Below are positions 48,733 to 62,552 of a stretch of DNA of 64,000 bases, piece after piece (the stretch's first letter is position 1; every line of letters begins with the position of its first letter). The translations under genes and the position numbers were made by a program. The stretch comes from Sitta carolinensis (Eukaryota > Chordata > Aves > Passeriformes > Sittidae). The stretch is from positions 21,549,660 through 21,613,659 of the forward strand of contig CM063285.1 in NCBI GenBank assembly GCA_032173965.1. The letters run 5' to 3'. The notes beneath the pieces were generated by a model. It was not told where the DNA came from. It was given only the letters and a program-made list of their open reading frames with translations, and did no database searches.

Positions 48733-50560
48733 CCTGTCTGGGATTTTCTTATCTCATTCTATAGTGTACTTGGGCTCCTTGTTATTTTCTAATTTTCTTT
48801 GAGGGTCACTCTTGAGCTGCCATGGACTATAAGGGAGTATGCCTTTCTATCTTTAAATCCCAACAGCCAGGCTGACTGCAAAAAGACAAAGTCCTAACTC
48901 AGAAGACTGACATTATATGTGCATGAGCAAGTAGTGCAGCCCTGCAGAAAACTTGTAGAGCAAACCTGCTGGTACCAAGAATGCAACATCCAAACTCCGT
49001 GTGTTTCAGGTGTGTTTACCCAGACTACTTGATAATCAGCTTCTGGGGATTGAATGCCCCTTAACAGTTGGACAGCATCTATTGTACTCTTGAATCTTCA
49101 ATTCACAATTAGGTACCTTCAGGACACTAAGTACAGTAATTGGGAATGACTGGATATCCACCTTAAAAAGGCACTCCTTATATAAATCCTAAATTGAGGA
49201 AGCACCTGGACAGGGTGTGATTTTATGAATGTACATAATAGTGTTGTGGCACAAAAACCTGCAGTTTAATATTCTGACTTGCTTTGTTAGAATTCAGGCA
49301 AAGTACTCAGCCCTAAAATTTGACATTTTAGTCTGCTTCACATATTCTGACTCTAAAGTGTTGAATTCAAATTAGTCCTGGAAGCAGTCATGCTGGAAGC
49401 TTAAAACTCTATTTGCATATTCCATTTGGGCTACTATTACTCTTTGATGTATATTTTTTACTTTTTTTAATCTACCCATAACCTTCTTCATAAAAGTTTT
49501 CTACAAGGACATAATATATCAGATTTCAAGGTATGCTCTCTTCAGCTGAGTGAAACAGGTGTAAAATGTGACATTTTTTCTGGGTGGCAGGGTTTGTTGA
49601 TAAGAAATTTCCTTTATTACTACCCATGTTTGCTCATTTCAGTAACAGGATGGTGACTGTAGTAAAGGTCATATTGGCTCAATATAGCATAAAAAAAAAA
49701 AAAAAACTCACAGAAAATTTTGTATTGTACTTCAAGGAAAAGCTCTTATGAATTTAGTAATTTTATCTTTGATTTATTAGATGCAACATTTAACTATCTG
49801 TTAATGTGGAAACTGCATATAATGTTAGCAATTTACACTTGGATGCCAGCCCAAAGTAATAACTGGAATTATAATTGATGAAAACATAGCTCTTCAGATG
49901 TTAGCTGTATGTCCCTGTGTCTCTCTTTTCTCAAGCAAAAGTTTTGGAGTGAAATATGGCTTCAGAACAATATAATGCTTCTGAAGAGCTGCACAGACCT
50001 TAGTGAGAGAGGAGCAAAGAACTGCTTACAGAGATGGAAGATTTTCATCTTTTCTGCTTTCTCCAAATACCCTCGGGAAGCAGGAAAATAATAAAGTAGT
50101 ACACAGTTCTCACGTGGCCTCTGCCAGCCCTTCCTATCAGCAGCTGTCAAAGCTTCATCTGCAGGTTGATTTACCATGTAGTCACTTAGAAAGGATGCTT
50201 TCATATCAAACCTCCTTATCTACCTGCTCTGGTTGTGATGGATGGAGGAGGTCATGGCCTTGGGAGGAGTTATTTGCAGATCTTCCCTCTCTCTTTTTCC
50301 TTGAGTTTTTTATTTGAAAGGGAATCTGAGTGGTGCTTATTTACAGCCCTGTTGAGGAAGATTAGCAGACCTGAGGGGCAATGATAGAGATATAAATTCT
50401 GGGATATTGTTGCTCCAGGCCCACAGAGATGAAAGTACAGCACTAATGGTACAGCACAGCACGTTGGAGTTTGCTTGCAAGGAACATGAAGGTAACAAAA
50501 CATATTTATAAAGGTTTTAAGGGTCATGGTATGGGTAGGTGCTTTTGGGCACCCCATAAT

Positions 50561-50628
50561 TCATCTCCTTTTCCTTCCTCCTCCTCCTCTTCCTCTTCCT
50601 TTACACTCTTTGCTCCTCCTCCTCTTCC
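50561..50628 (+). repeat. Pyrimidine-rich CCT/CTT tract
   Basis: Mainly CCT, TCC and CTT units over nearly 70 bases, interrupted once by ACAC and once by TTTGC. It encodes a spurious serine run in one frame. Confidence 0.85.
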
Positions 50629-51892
50629 AACCAACAAGGATGCATCTTATTTATCATTTACTAAAATTTTCACTGTTCACAGAGCTGATTTGAAAGGCTG
50701 CAGTGTTTTCTTCCTTTGTTATATATTTAATATAAAATAATTACTTTACCAAAATGACACTTTATGCAATTTTATCAGCCTTTAATTTCTACTCCAGTCT
50801 TGCAAATGTACATTTTTAGACCTCTTAAGTAAAAAGCGTGGATTTTCTTGCCATTCTTTGAATTTTTGTATGCAAGGTTTATCATTTCGTGTCTTAGAAT
50901 TACTGCTTAAACATGGCATTTGAAAGAAAGCTTTCTCTACAGTAAATACCCATGTTTTTTTTTTCTGTACTACACATTTACCATGCTAGAGCCTCTAGCT
51001 TCTCTCAGAATTGCCCATTACCACCTGTTTAAGAACACCTCTATTGACATTGTAATCTGCTGAACCACTTATGCATGCACATGCAGAAATTCCTTTTCAG
51101 ACTTGAAGTCTTCAGTCAGATACATTTGTAGTTGTAGAAGTCAAAGCTATCCATCTCAATCCTACTCACAGGCTCTGTAACCACCTATGAATCTCTAACT
51201 TTCTGCAGGAAAATACTTCCTTCTTTTAACAGCATCTTTTTCCTTTTTTTCTACCCCTACCTCAGAAAAGCATTCAGATCCCCGAGTTAACACTAGTTGA
51301 ATAGGCTGAATGATAGTAAAGTGTAACACAATCTTATCCTTTTAAGATCCAAACTGCTAGTGAAAGCAAATTAATTCATGTATTTTTGTATAAGAAAAGA
51401 ATCATAAGTTTTAGAGTTGTTACATATCCTGTATTTATTAAGATGTTTCAAATTGTAGTAAATTACATCTGATTCATTTATGGTTTAGAAGAAAATTTGT
51501 TGAAATTTAAGTAAATAGATTTCAGTCAGCATTTATTTGATTCAAACTAATTTTTGTGTTTGAGCTCTTTTTGTTTGTAAATTTGAAAGCAAAAAGTCAA
51601 AGATGACTTGCATTCAAAACAAAAACTCCAAAGCTGGCTCTTCCTGAACATTCTTTAAGCTTCCCTCCTGCTTGACAGATTTAACACTCCTTATCTTTGA
51701 ATGATAACACTTGAACTTAAAAAATGAACACCAAATGAAGAACCAACCTCTGCATAGACACATGCCCAAAACTTACACAAAGTTACAGATTTGGGTTTAT
51801 TTCTGCTTTAAAGACCTGAAGCTGAGTTACTGGAGATGACGTAAGCTGCTATCACTGTAGTTTCTGTGACCTTGGCACACTGGAACTGGTTA

Positions 51893-52085
51893 CAGAAAAT
51901 GGTAAGAAGACAAGGGCACAACTAAAAGAATGGGGTCTGAAAGAAGGATGAGAGTTAGGGGCGTAAAATGAGGAAAACAGGAAGGGTAAGAGTAAAAGAA
52001 AAATATAAAAAGAATTATAGGTAGAGGGATTAGGAAAGGAAGAAAAATACACAATGAAGAAAAAAGCAGAAAAGCAAGAAAGAAA
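51893..52085 (+). repeat. Second purine-rich tract
   Basis: About 190 bases with strong A/G excess on the + strand (AGGAAAACAGGAAGGG, GGAAAGGAAGAAAAAT and similar). It resembles the tract at 2005-2520 in composition but has no evident sequence homology. Confidence 0.55.
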
Positions 52086-54428
52086 TAGATTTTGAACAGA
52101 TTTTACTGTATTGTATCCTTTTAATCAGTTACTCCTTATCTTGTACTAAAAAAGAAGCCATTATATTGAAGTTATTTTAATTGTTTAGTGAAAGAAATAC
52201 CTTTCTTTCAAATTGCATCTCTTAAATGACTCTTGGTCATTTAAGACTTTTTCTTTCCAACTTGGTTCTTAGTCTGTATCCCTAGGTTCTTAGAATTCTC
52301 TTTTTGTCAAGTGCTTCAGTGAAATATTTTGTACTACCTACCACCCTTGGCTAAACAGTTGCCCTTAAATACATGTAGTGGAAAAATTTTGTGCCACTTT
52401 GGTTTGCTTTTCATAAGTGAGTTTCAACCAGGCATAACATTTCCTTGCCAACACTGCCAGAAGGCACAGCTGGCAAGTACAATAGCTTCTTTTTTTGTCA
52501 CATGAACAGAATCAAACAAGTCCAAGAAGATACACTTAGCAGTACTAAAAAACATGGAGGAAGAAGTTCTAGCAGAGGAAATAATCACTATAAAAAGAAA
52601 GAGAAATTGAGGCAGAAGAAGATATGATATCCCTCCTGAAAAGCAATTTATAGAGACATTCTGCATGCACAGGAAAATCTGGTGTAGACATCAGCATCCG
52701 CTGCTGCTCTTTCAGAGCACAGGAAGTGCAGTGCTTGAAGAAAGTAAAACATCCCTTCATTCTCTAGTAGTCACCAAATTCTCCAAATTTCCAAATTTCT
52801 TATTATTATTTATTAACTTCCCCCTTCTTTTCACAAAAAGTCTATGTGTGGTTTAGTTACCTCCTTTCATCAATTCCTTTGTCTTTTGCATTCAAAACAT
52901 CTCTTCTTACATTTCTCTTCCTCTTCCCAAGTATCTTTTACTGATTTTCTAAGTGGAAAAGGACATAAAAAATGCAGGGGGAATAAGAATGGCAATTCAC
53001 AACTAGTTTTCTTACATTATGTGTGTTCATCAATGCCTCTTTGTATGGAAAGTAGTTGTCCATGCCCTGCTGTTGTGAACAATTCATATTCCTGTGTGGT
53101 TTGCTTTTTAAAATATTTGGTTTTGCTCAGGTGGATATCTAAAAAGCAGTATTATTTCAGGAAGGTAGCTTTTGGTGTTCTGGTGACAGGTGGCCCCACT
53201 AAAGCATTAGTATTCATTTGCTTAGCTTCACTGGCTGTAGATAACAAATAACTGAGCAGCCCCCTCCTTCCTCAGAAAGGAGTTAAGGCTCATGCAGTCT
53301 GTGATACAACTTTTTTCCAACTTAAACTCCTCTATCACTGTTTCTCTTCACAAAACCCTATTCCCTTACTTGAAAGCATTACTGACCAGGAAATTACTTG
53401 AAAGAATTACTGACCACCTGAAAGGTGCACAGACCTTAGGATGTCTTCCACAAGAGCCTGTGTCATCTATTTGATTTTAACAAGTTCATACAATGCCTCC
53501 TTAACTTTGCCACTGGAGGGAATTAGGACTGCCCAAAATTTTGCAAAGGAAGCCAGATCAGTAAATGCAGAGCCAGACTGAAAGTCCTCATACAGGACAG
53601 GTGTTAAGCAAGTGCTTAAACTGATCTCTCTACAGCAACCAGCCCTTGAATATATGCCATAGATGCCTTACTGAGCAAGGACAGCACACTGAAAGGAGGC
53701 TGTGAGCAGCCATGGTTCCACTCAAGCTGGACACTTCCTATGGCAATCACAATATTCCACCTCTATAACTGAAATTGTGGTGATTTCCATGTGTCTTATA
53801 TTTTCAGTGGTTAGCTTTCTTGGTTGAAATTGCTCTCCCATCATTAGACTCTTTTTGAAGTGTCATTAACTTTCATCTACTATTGTTCTTTTGTCTGAAC
53901 TGGTTGTCTATGTTGAGCATTAAAAAAATCTTATAAACCACCCACAAACACAATCAGCCAAAAGAAGTTCAGTAGGTTACAAAATAGAGAATACGCAATT
54001 ATATTTAAAAAAATTAACAAAAAGTGACATTATATAGACTGCCTGCAGTGACAAAATAAAGTTCAGTGCCTGAGTGATTCAACACTCACTGAGGTACTTT
54101 CAAAATCAGATGCATTTTAGTTTTAGCCAAGTTCTAATTCTCTTTGCTACAGAACAGGTTATTTTAAACTTCTTTCATTTGCAAACATTCAGTTCAAAGA
54201 GTCATTGATTTGTGAACCTAATGTGTATTTAAGGGTTGCTTTAAAGACATCGAATTTTTTTAATAGGTTGGACTGCAACTTCTAGTTGTAACAAACTAAG
54301 AATTTCAGGATAAAGACATTGTCTCCATGTATATTCACAAAGTATACATACGCATTGCTTATGGGAATTATTAACAATATTCTAAAGAGGGAACTAAGAC
54401 AATCAGTGCTCCAGACACAGCAAATGAG

Positions 54429-54506
54429 AACAAAAAAAACAAACAAAAAAACAAACAACAAACAAAAAAAAAAAACAAAAAAAAACCAAAACAAACAAAA
54501 AAAAAA
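54429..54506 (+). repeat. AAAC-rich low-complexity tract
   Basis: Nearly 80 bases of A with regularly placed C (AAAC, AACAAAC, A(8-12)). On the minus strand it gives a spurious phenylalanine-rich frame. Confidence 0.9.
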
Positions 54507-55904
54507 GGTTGTAGCGTTTTGCTTCAATGCCTTCCGTCACTTCAGTAACAAGAATGTAACAATTCACAATGAAGCAGTAACCACAAGATGGGATGAACTA
54601 GAATTCTGCCCTTGACTCTAGCTTATTTTGGTGTGCTGGTGCACATAGGCTTGAAATGGTAGATTTCCACACATTAGGGTGACTTTATTTTCTCCCTAGT
54701 AGAACCCTTTCACAGCTCAGTTTTTTTGTTTGGTTGGATTTTTTGGCTGGGGACATCTAAGTGACTGTCTGGGGTAAGTCCTTCTTAAAGGCTCCTAATA
54801 CAGCTTATCGATGGGTTTTGTCCTTTGTTTTACAGTATTTACAACATATTTTCATTTGTTTGCAATATCACAAGCTGAAAAAGCCCCTGTTTTCTGTGTT
54901 AAAGACCACAACTGCTGGACTGTAACTCCAGTTACATCCAGTTATTTCCAAATAAATGATCACAGGTTATTTTGAAATAACAGTTTTACTTCTGCTCTGT
55001 TCTTCAGGCTATGCATTTTAACATTTTTCATCTCCTTAAAATATCCAGTCATTATACTCATGTATAACGTTTTTCAGACTGACATTACAAATTTTTTTTT
55101 CTCATGTGTCACTATTTCTTTGACTTCTCATGCATATATGAAATATATTCGAAATTACTTGGTTGGAGAAATTTAGTTTTTATATCCATTTGCATGACAA
55201 CAAGCTCCCATCACAATCTGGTGTTTACCAACAGACTGATGTATCTTTATATTAATCTATGTTCCCCAATACATACCAGTTGTGTGGAGCAGGAATAAAA
55301 GCACCCAGAACATTTCAGGCCTATGTCCAGTCAGATACAGAAAATACAGAAAAGACAGAATGTGGAACTACTGTATTCTAGTCTGGGTAACTAAAAGCCT
55401 AGAAAACTGTAAACACAATTGGTTCTCACCATTATTTTTTTTTTCTTATCTGCCAGGCACCATACAAAATAGCACTTAGACTGAAAATCCAAAATTTAAA
55501 ATATCCAATCAGAAAAAAAGATATAGATAAAATAAATATTTAAAAAAATTAAAAATATAGAAAAGTTCATGACAGAGTTACAAATTCCTACCCTACTTGA
55601 AAAATAATTTTGGAGAAAACATTTCATATATTGGCATGAATGTTGGCAATACTGTTAGGACTGCTTTATGTAGTAGCAATTTTCAATATCTCAAGTACTT
55701 AGAAACTATTTTGCAAGAGCTCTTTAGAAGGCTGTTCAGCAGATAAAATTGCTAAAATTTATCAAAGTCTACATTTTACTGTTATCTTACTGCTATCTGG
55801 GAGCAGTTCAGAAAGAGCAAGCAAAAAAGGAAAACGAAGGGCAGCAAAGAGTACCTTGTGAAAAATCTGTAACAGGAGAGGCATGAATTAGAGATAGTGA
55901 GGAC

Positions 55905-56330
55905 GGATTAGGAAGAGGCCTTATCTATTCAAGAGAGAATGCACTTGTCTGGAACCAGAGAGGCCTGACCTCCCTTACCTCCTTCCCCGAGGGCTCTTCC
56001 AGAAAGCATCCTCAGATGCCCTGCAGAAGGACCGACCCAGGCGGCCACCCGTGTGCCTTGGCCTCAGTCCTTACTGCAATCCCACAAATCCAGCTGCCTC
56101 ACTGCAATCCCACTTGCCCATGGATCAGCATAGCAGCCACTTTCCCATACCCAGTTATAAAATATTAATCTGAAGAGGTATTAGGCTGCTAATATCAGAT
56201 TTACCTTGATGGGAGCTTTTGTTCTGAAATGAGGTTTTACTGCAGTATAAAAACCTCCCCAGCTTCTTTGCCCCAGCTTGTGTAACTGCTACCCCAGAGC
56301 AAGTGTGCCCCTGATGCTCACCGAATATTT
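55905..56330. other. GC-richer patch with TATA-like motif, unidentified
   Basis: Local rise in G+C with an imperfect internal duplication (ACTGCAATCCCAC twice, 40 bases apart, near 56070 and 56100) and a TATAAAA at about 56248 followed by C-rich sequence. It could be an old LTR or a promoter remnant; neither is demonstrated. Confidence 0.3.
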
Positions 56331-59070
56331 TCAGGCACTACTTTTTATACACACAAAATTTTACATCTTTTACATCAATCACTTCTTTCCTACTTATTTG
56401 TCTTCCAGATTCAGGATAAACTTCTGATCAACATAGGACTAGATGGATCAATGCTGTCAAGAGGTAGAGTTCCTACAGAATTTGTTACACCTGCTAAAAA
56501 TTAAATCTTTTGGGTTTGTGTAGCCAAGGACCAGCAACTATGACAAAAAAAAACCCAAGCCTACTGTAATGCAAAACACATAGAATTACATTAAAAAATT
56601 AGTAGCTGATTGGCATTAAGATGCTATGAGAAAAAATTAAATCATCTGTTACTGTTATAAAAAGAAGCAGTGACAATTTACAGCAGAATCTAAATGAATT
56701 AAATCAGCACAATTCCTGCATATAAACAAGGATCACAGCAAATGAACATACTCTCTAGCTGTGTGTGAGCAATTAAAACCAACTGAAGCACTACTGTAAC
56801 AAACTGATTTTTAAAAATGATAGAGAAAATGGAATCAAAGCTGTCTTTTATCCAATTAATTTTAACCTTTACTACATAATTAGAATTTGACTACTTAATT
56901 AGGTTTGGAGTATTTTTTCTAAAGAGAAAACCTGTGTTTAATGATTTTGTTTCTTTCTAACTTTCTATTTACATAGGACATCAAATATTCACTTATGTTT
57001 ACTTTTTCGGAGGTAACTCACCTCTAGCAAGTTTTCGATGATTTAGTAAAGAGTATTGGAAAGGTCTTTTACTATGTTTTTTAGTTCATGGGTGTTCTTA
57101 AATATTTTAGAAGGGATATAATTGTCTCATATCTACTACATCCATAATCATCTATAACTATGATAACACATATGAACACAGAAAAGGCCTTTCAAAGTTT
57201 GCTCTCTTGAACATATTATGCTTTTCTCTATAAGTTACCCTACCAGCCTTTTCCTCCCCATTTCTTTTCTCTGAAATACTACATTGGTTTTTTTAATACA
57301 GGACAATACAGGTGTCAGCTTGCACTGACTTTGGAAATGAAGATGTTTGCTATACATGCAATTAGTCCATTTACTCTAAACCTATGCTATTTTACCAAGG
57401 GGTGGCCAAGAGGTTAGGGGGAGAGAGCACCACTCTCTCAGCTTTAACAAATCCATTGTGAAAGGGACACCCTTCATCTCATTTATAAGACACATGGTCC
57501 CATAAAGCCAAGATTTATAAGGCTGTATAAATTATGCGTACATGTCAACGAGACAAAAGCAGTGTCTGTCAGCATCATGGTGTGCTTTTCATCACTTCAC
57601 AAAAAAGAAAGGAACAGGCAATTTTCAAAAGGTCTCCTTTCATCACCTGGAAACCTCTACAGGATAAACTGAAAACAGAAGCAAACTTGTTATGCTATCT
57701 GAATATACCCACTGGGCTCATGGATAGACAAGGAGAACACCAAGGAGTGTGGGGAAATCAAGAAAAGAACTGGAGCTTAGCTGTTCATTGGAAATCTGCA
57801 ACAAGCTGGTTCTAAAGTGCCGTTTAGAGGTGCACAACTAAGCCATCTTACAGAAATAAGGTACTTTGCAATTTTCAATTGTAAAAATATATTTATATTA
57901 TATATATTTGTTGATAAAATCACAATGCCACATATTCCTTCAGGTAAAGGGACAGTCTTAATGCAGTCAATGAGTATAAGATCTACCTAGCATTTGACTG
58001 ATTTTCTATTTCTACTGGCCTTTCTACATGAGCAAGGGAGCTAAAACAAGTAAAAAATGTGAGCATTACTTATTAAAACCCCTCACAAAATTATTATGAG
58101 ATTTAGCTTCATTTTCATCCTTTTAAGTCTGCACTGCTCATGGTTACTATTTAGTATGGGATTATATCTATGTATTGATCCTGGGAGAAATTAGTTATGA
58201 ATAAAGGTTACTGGGATTTTCATTTAAATTAATTGGTAGAAAAAAATCACTTTTAAGTCAATTGAAACTTTCTTAAGTTTGATTTAAAAAAACCTAACAA
58301 TACAAAAAAATACCCTCAAAACATATTCTGGATCTTCATGATGAGACAAAATCTCAGTTGGAATAGGATCTATGAAAAAAGGGACTCAAAGAGTACCTTA
58401 CATTTAAGACTTTTTTCCTTTACCATAAAGACACCATCTCAAGAAAACCACTACAACCACCACCACCTGAAAAAACCCCCAAACCAAACTAAAAACCCAA
58501 CACAAACTGAACCACGTTCTCAAAATAATCAGTTCAAGAGGTGTAACTTCAGGTAAGTACTTTTGTATAACTAATAATACCACTGGTATATCACTATAAT
58601 AAAACTGATAGTATTAAACACGGTTCTGACCTCTCTGAAGGCAAAGTCACTTCTGAGTAATGATTATATTTTCAGTAAGTAGGATCCTGAATAGACTGAA
58701 AACCAGGCCACTATTTTAATCAGCCTCAGTGAGTCAAGACTAATCTTTTCTGTCTTCGCAAAAATAAAATATCCAGTGGTGTGTACAAGTGCTAAACACA
58801 GGCTGGCTCTGCATGCTTCTGGCAAGGTTAATCACTCTGTGAGATACTAGAAGTGGAAGAAACTTTGGGGAGCCACATGTGAAGAATGGTTGGTTGATAA
58901 GACTACCTTTCAGGGGCGGTAAAAGCAAAGAAAGGATTTCCTGTTTGATAACAGAAGAGATAATGAAACTCTGAAGAAACTGGGAGTATGTCAGCAAAAA
59001 TTCAAGAAAATACTTCTCTTTTTCTGTGTTTTTTTTAACAATATTTTTTGTCGTCTCTACTACAGAGCTG

Positions 59071-59096
59071 ACTCTCACACATCTGTGTGTGAGAGT
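59071..59096 (+). repeat. Perfect 11-bp inverted repeat
   Basis: ACTCTCACACA, a 4-base loop TCTG, then TGTGTGAGAGT. The pairing does not extend past the arms, which makes a microRNA precursor unlikely. Confidence 0.9.
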
Positions 59097-60380
59097 GGCA
59101 GTGCCAGAGCTGGCATCTCACACAAATATCCAAATAGCTCACATTTTCATTCCTCTTAGGTTGCTCAATATTAAGAATTGGTCACCAGTTTTCCAGTGCA
59201 AACGGCAAAGACTGAGATATTTTCTACTTACAATTAAATACTTCAGACAATATTTTCCTGTAGAATACCTGGGTATTTTATGGGAAAAATAAATGAAGGT
59301 GTTTCCTTTCTAATACATTTGTACTTATCATGTCAGTGGTCATTGCAATACAGTCAATCCATCGATCCAAATGATATCAAATCAATGAAAGATGGTGTGA
59401 AAGGAACATAAACTAATCCCTCTGAAATACTGGGCTGAATAGCTGCCTTTCAATAAAGTCTGACATCATAAGAAATACGCCTATTAGCCTAAAATCATTA
59501 CTTCTAAAGTTCTGCTTTCATCATGTCAGCTACAATGACAGCTTCTAGACAAGGGTAAAACAAGACTGTATTGAATGTGTTTATGCTTAAAAGAGCTGCA
59601 ATCAGATAGAAAATAACACTTTTCATAAAGGAAATCTATTGCTGCTCACATGTATCAATGAGCTGCAAACTAGCATTCAGGAAAAAGATGTTTTTCAAGT
59701 TTTTCAGCTTGTTGTACTGAAACTTTCCCAACAAATACTTATTAATTCCAAGATACCTTGACCCCAAAGTATTAATTCCTGAACATATATCTAAGCATAT
59801 GAGCACCCTTAGTGAAGCTGACAGATTTACTTATTGGGTTGTTGGCTTAAACGTACACTTCCACGCCAGCACAGTCTTGGATCAGGGCCTAGGAGCTCCA
59901 AAGAACGCTTACTAGCTACAATATTAATTGAGACACACAGGAATTGTAACCTCTCAGCACCTCTCCATATGTTATGACCTCATTTAGGGCTTCTGATCAT
60001 TTGCCAAACATTTACTTAGCTGTTAGCACACTGTAAGTTAATGTGTAACAACTTCAGCAAACCCCAAAAATAATGTATTTCAAGAAGACAGCTATACATT
60101 TCTGAGATCTATTTAAAATCCCTGCAAAAATTCTATATAAAAAAATGTAATCACAGATCTACAAATATGACACTATAATTCATTTAAGTGTAATTTAGAG
60201 CTTAAGAAACCTTGAATTTTATTTGGGCTCTTCTCAGATCTTCTTATATGAACTGAACAGGAAAAAATGTATCTGCTGTATAAAGGTTACCTTATCTTAC
60301 CAATACCTGAGATTAGTACTGGCACACACTAAGAAAACAATACAGTATTTTCTTTATCTATAAAACTGATCCAAATTTGT

Positions 60381-60979
60381 TGTTGTCGAGATTCAAATAA
60401 AAGATTGGACTGGTTTAGACTGGGGTAGAGTTCATTTTCTTCACACTAGCTGGTATGGGGCTGTGTTTTGGATTTGTGCTGAACACAGGGTTGATAATTC
60501 AGAGATGTTTCCGTTGCTTCTGAGCAGGGCTCACACAGATCCAGGGCCCTTTCTGCCCTCACTGCACCCCACCAGTGAGGAGGCTGGGGGTGCTCAAGGA
60601 TTTGGGAGCAGACACAGCCAGGACAGCTGACCCCCAGTGCCCAAAGGGGTATGCCAGGCCATATGGCATCATGCTGGGCACGTACAGCTACGGGAAACTT
60701 GGGGTGATGGTATCTGTATTCCCGAGCAAGCATTACATGTGATGGAACTCAGCTTTCCTGTAAATGACTGAACACCTGCCTGTCCATGGGAAGTGGTGAA
60801 TTAATTCCTTGTTTGGCTTTGCTTGCATGCCCAGCTTTTGCTTTACCTATTAAACTGTCTTTATCTCAACCTATGAATTCTCACTTTTACTCTTTTGATC
60901 CTCTTCCCATATCCCAGCATGGGAGTGTGAGGGAGCTGTAGTGTGGGGCTTAGTGGCCATCTGGGATTATACCATGATA
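60381..60979 (+). mobile_element. Endogenous retrovirus LTR, near full length (about 600 bp)
   Basis: Begins near TGTTGTCGAGATTC, then TTGGACTGGTTTAGACTGG, GTAGAGTTCATTTTCTTCAC, TAGCTGGTATGGGGCTGTG, ACAGCCAGGACAGCTGACC, CATGTGATGGAACTC, CTATTAAACTGTCTTTATC and ends about GGGATTATACCATGATA. This is a widespread bird LTR plan as I remember it. The last 330 bases align with the truncated copy at 29128-29502. I could not find a clear target-site duplication, and the final CA appears mutated to TA. No flanking retroviral internal region or second LTR is seen, so it is probably solo. The promoter TATA has drifted (GGGCACGTACAGC at the position of TATATAAAG in the other copy). Confidence 0.82.
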
Positions 60980-61747
60980 AAGGTCCAAGTAAATACACAT
61001 TAATCATTTGAAAATCAGAACAAGGAATAGCAAATTTGTTGGTGCCTTCCAAAGGTGACTGCAGTTAATTTCTGTTTGAATTCTGAAACAGCTTTCATAT
61101 GCCTAGCACTGTAGAACCACAAAACTCTGTTGTTGGTATAGAGAAATGTGAAGTATCATACAAGGGTAGATCATGGTCTGTTTATTTTGTTATGTGCAGT
61201 GATGGACAGCACATGTAGGCTGCTGACCTTTAAGTGAATGCACTTACACCTTAATATGGATACTCCTCACACTATTAATATTTATTTTTTTTTCTGTAAG
61301 TAGATGACACTTAATTTGGGGGTTTCAGGCTGAAACTTAGTACCAGTTGAATGATGGACTTAAATCAGTTAGTTCAGGAAGGCTACCCCTGTCACCATGG
61401 CAGCACAGCCCTTACGAACAGTTGTAAACTCATCAGAGGACATGAGCAAACACTCAGGAGCATGGTTATTTCACTGTTACACTGCTATGGTTACCTGAAC
61501 TAGCACACTGAAACCTGCTATGGGTAAACCCTGCAGTGATAAGAGTCTTGTGAAGAAGCTCGTTCTGTAAATCCATTCTTTGATGGGATTTCTGGTTGAA
61601 ATGCCATCTGCAAGTTATCCAAGCTACAGCCCACACAACATTTTCTGTCTGCCAGAACAAGCTGTGGAGCTTGTAGCCTGTCCTCAGCTTCTCTCAATCT
61701 TCAGGCCACAATACCCTTTCTACACCTTGTGAAAGCTGTACAACCAC
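60980..61747. other. Unique sequence between two LTRs, nothing identified
   Basis: About 770 bases with no retroviral motif, so the two neighbouring LTRs, which belong to different families, are separate insertions and not the ends of one provirus. Confidence 0.6.
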
Positions 61748-62042
61748 TGTTGTCCCTGAAAATAAGCCTTCTGGTTTGTTTTAGTATAGTGGAGTCAGTT
61801 CTCATGAATTGTAAGATAAACAAGAATCATGTTTGCATTCCTTTGTAAAAGAGATCACCTGATGGACTTCTCAAGTGACCAGTGGAGATGGAGAGGTGGG
61901 AACTTCTCTGTCCAATCTCTGATCACTGTCCAGAAACTTATAGATACGAGGTCAACAATAAATGAGAGACTTCCTTTCTTCTTCTCTGCCTGAACACCTG
62001 TTGTGTGTGTTACTGTGTGTTTCTATCTGTGTCACAGTAACA
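61748..62042 (+). mobile_element. Short solo LTR, 295 bp, with perfect 6-bp target duplication
   Basis: Starts TGTTGTCCCTG and ends CACAGTAACA, giving TGTT/AACA inverted termini. It is flanked by AACCAC at 61742-61747 and AACCAC at 62043-62048. An AATAAA at 61957-61962 lies about 80 bases before the end, and ACTTATAGATACGAG precedes it at a plausible promoter distance. It is the same family as 17515-17806 and better preserved. Terminal structure and duplication length point to a class II (ERVK-like) source. No coding remains are attached. Confidence 0.9.
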
Positions 62043-62552
62043 AACCACCATGCAGCAGATGGAAAACCAGAGGGCCTCTCAGGGAAGACCGCAGAAGCAA
62101 GATATTGCTGACACAAAACCAATTCATTCAGCTGGTATTTTCCATCCTGATCCTTCCCAAGAGTGAAGACAACTAGGAAAAGGCTGCATGAGATGCCTCG
62201 TCAGTGATGGCACACATTTGTCGCCACTTTCACTAAAGCAGCCCCATGCAGCTCTGTCAGCCAGAACACTGCACAGCTACCACATGTTGCTGCACTGAGA
62301 AGGACTATGGACTGGCTAAAGGAAGCTTTCTATTACATTTTGTGAAAATAAAAACTGTGATCTACTGCCTATCAGCATCACAATATATACTTGAATCATG
62401 ACATTCATGCTGTGATTTTTCCATCCTGAATGTATCATGCCAGAAATCAATTAAAACAATTTATTCAACTACAAAGGTACAAATCACTTTGCACCAAGTA
62501 TATCCTGTAAGCCCAGTGTTAGTAATCTACTACTCACCTTAGTTGCTCATTA

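Larger units (their letters stand above)
48735..60380. other. Intergenic DNA, no gene recognised
   Basis: About 11.6 kb. It holds low-complexity tracts (50561-50628, 51893-52085, 54429-54506), a poly-A near 49690, a GC-richer patch (55905-56330) and a perfect hairpin (59071-59096). The longest open frame (52844-53251, 135 codons) has no recognisable domain. Confidence 0.55.

Noticed and set aside
52844..53251. 135-codon plus-strand open frame
   Set aside because: Cysteine/serine-rich without any known pattern; consistent with chance in AT-rich DNA.
54282..54527. Phenylalanine-rich minus-strand frame
   Set aside because: Direct product of the A/C-rich low-complexity tract.
60381..62042. Two neighbouring LTRs as the ends of one provirus
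   Set aside because: They belong to different families and the sequence between them has no retroviral motif.
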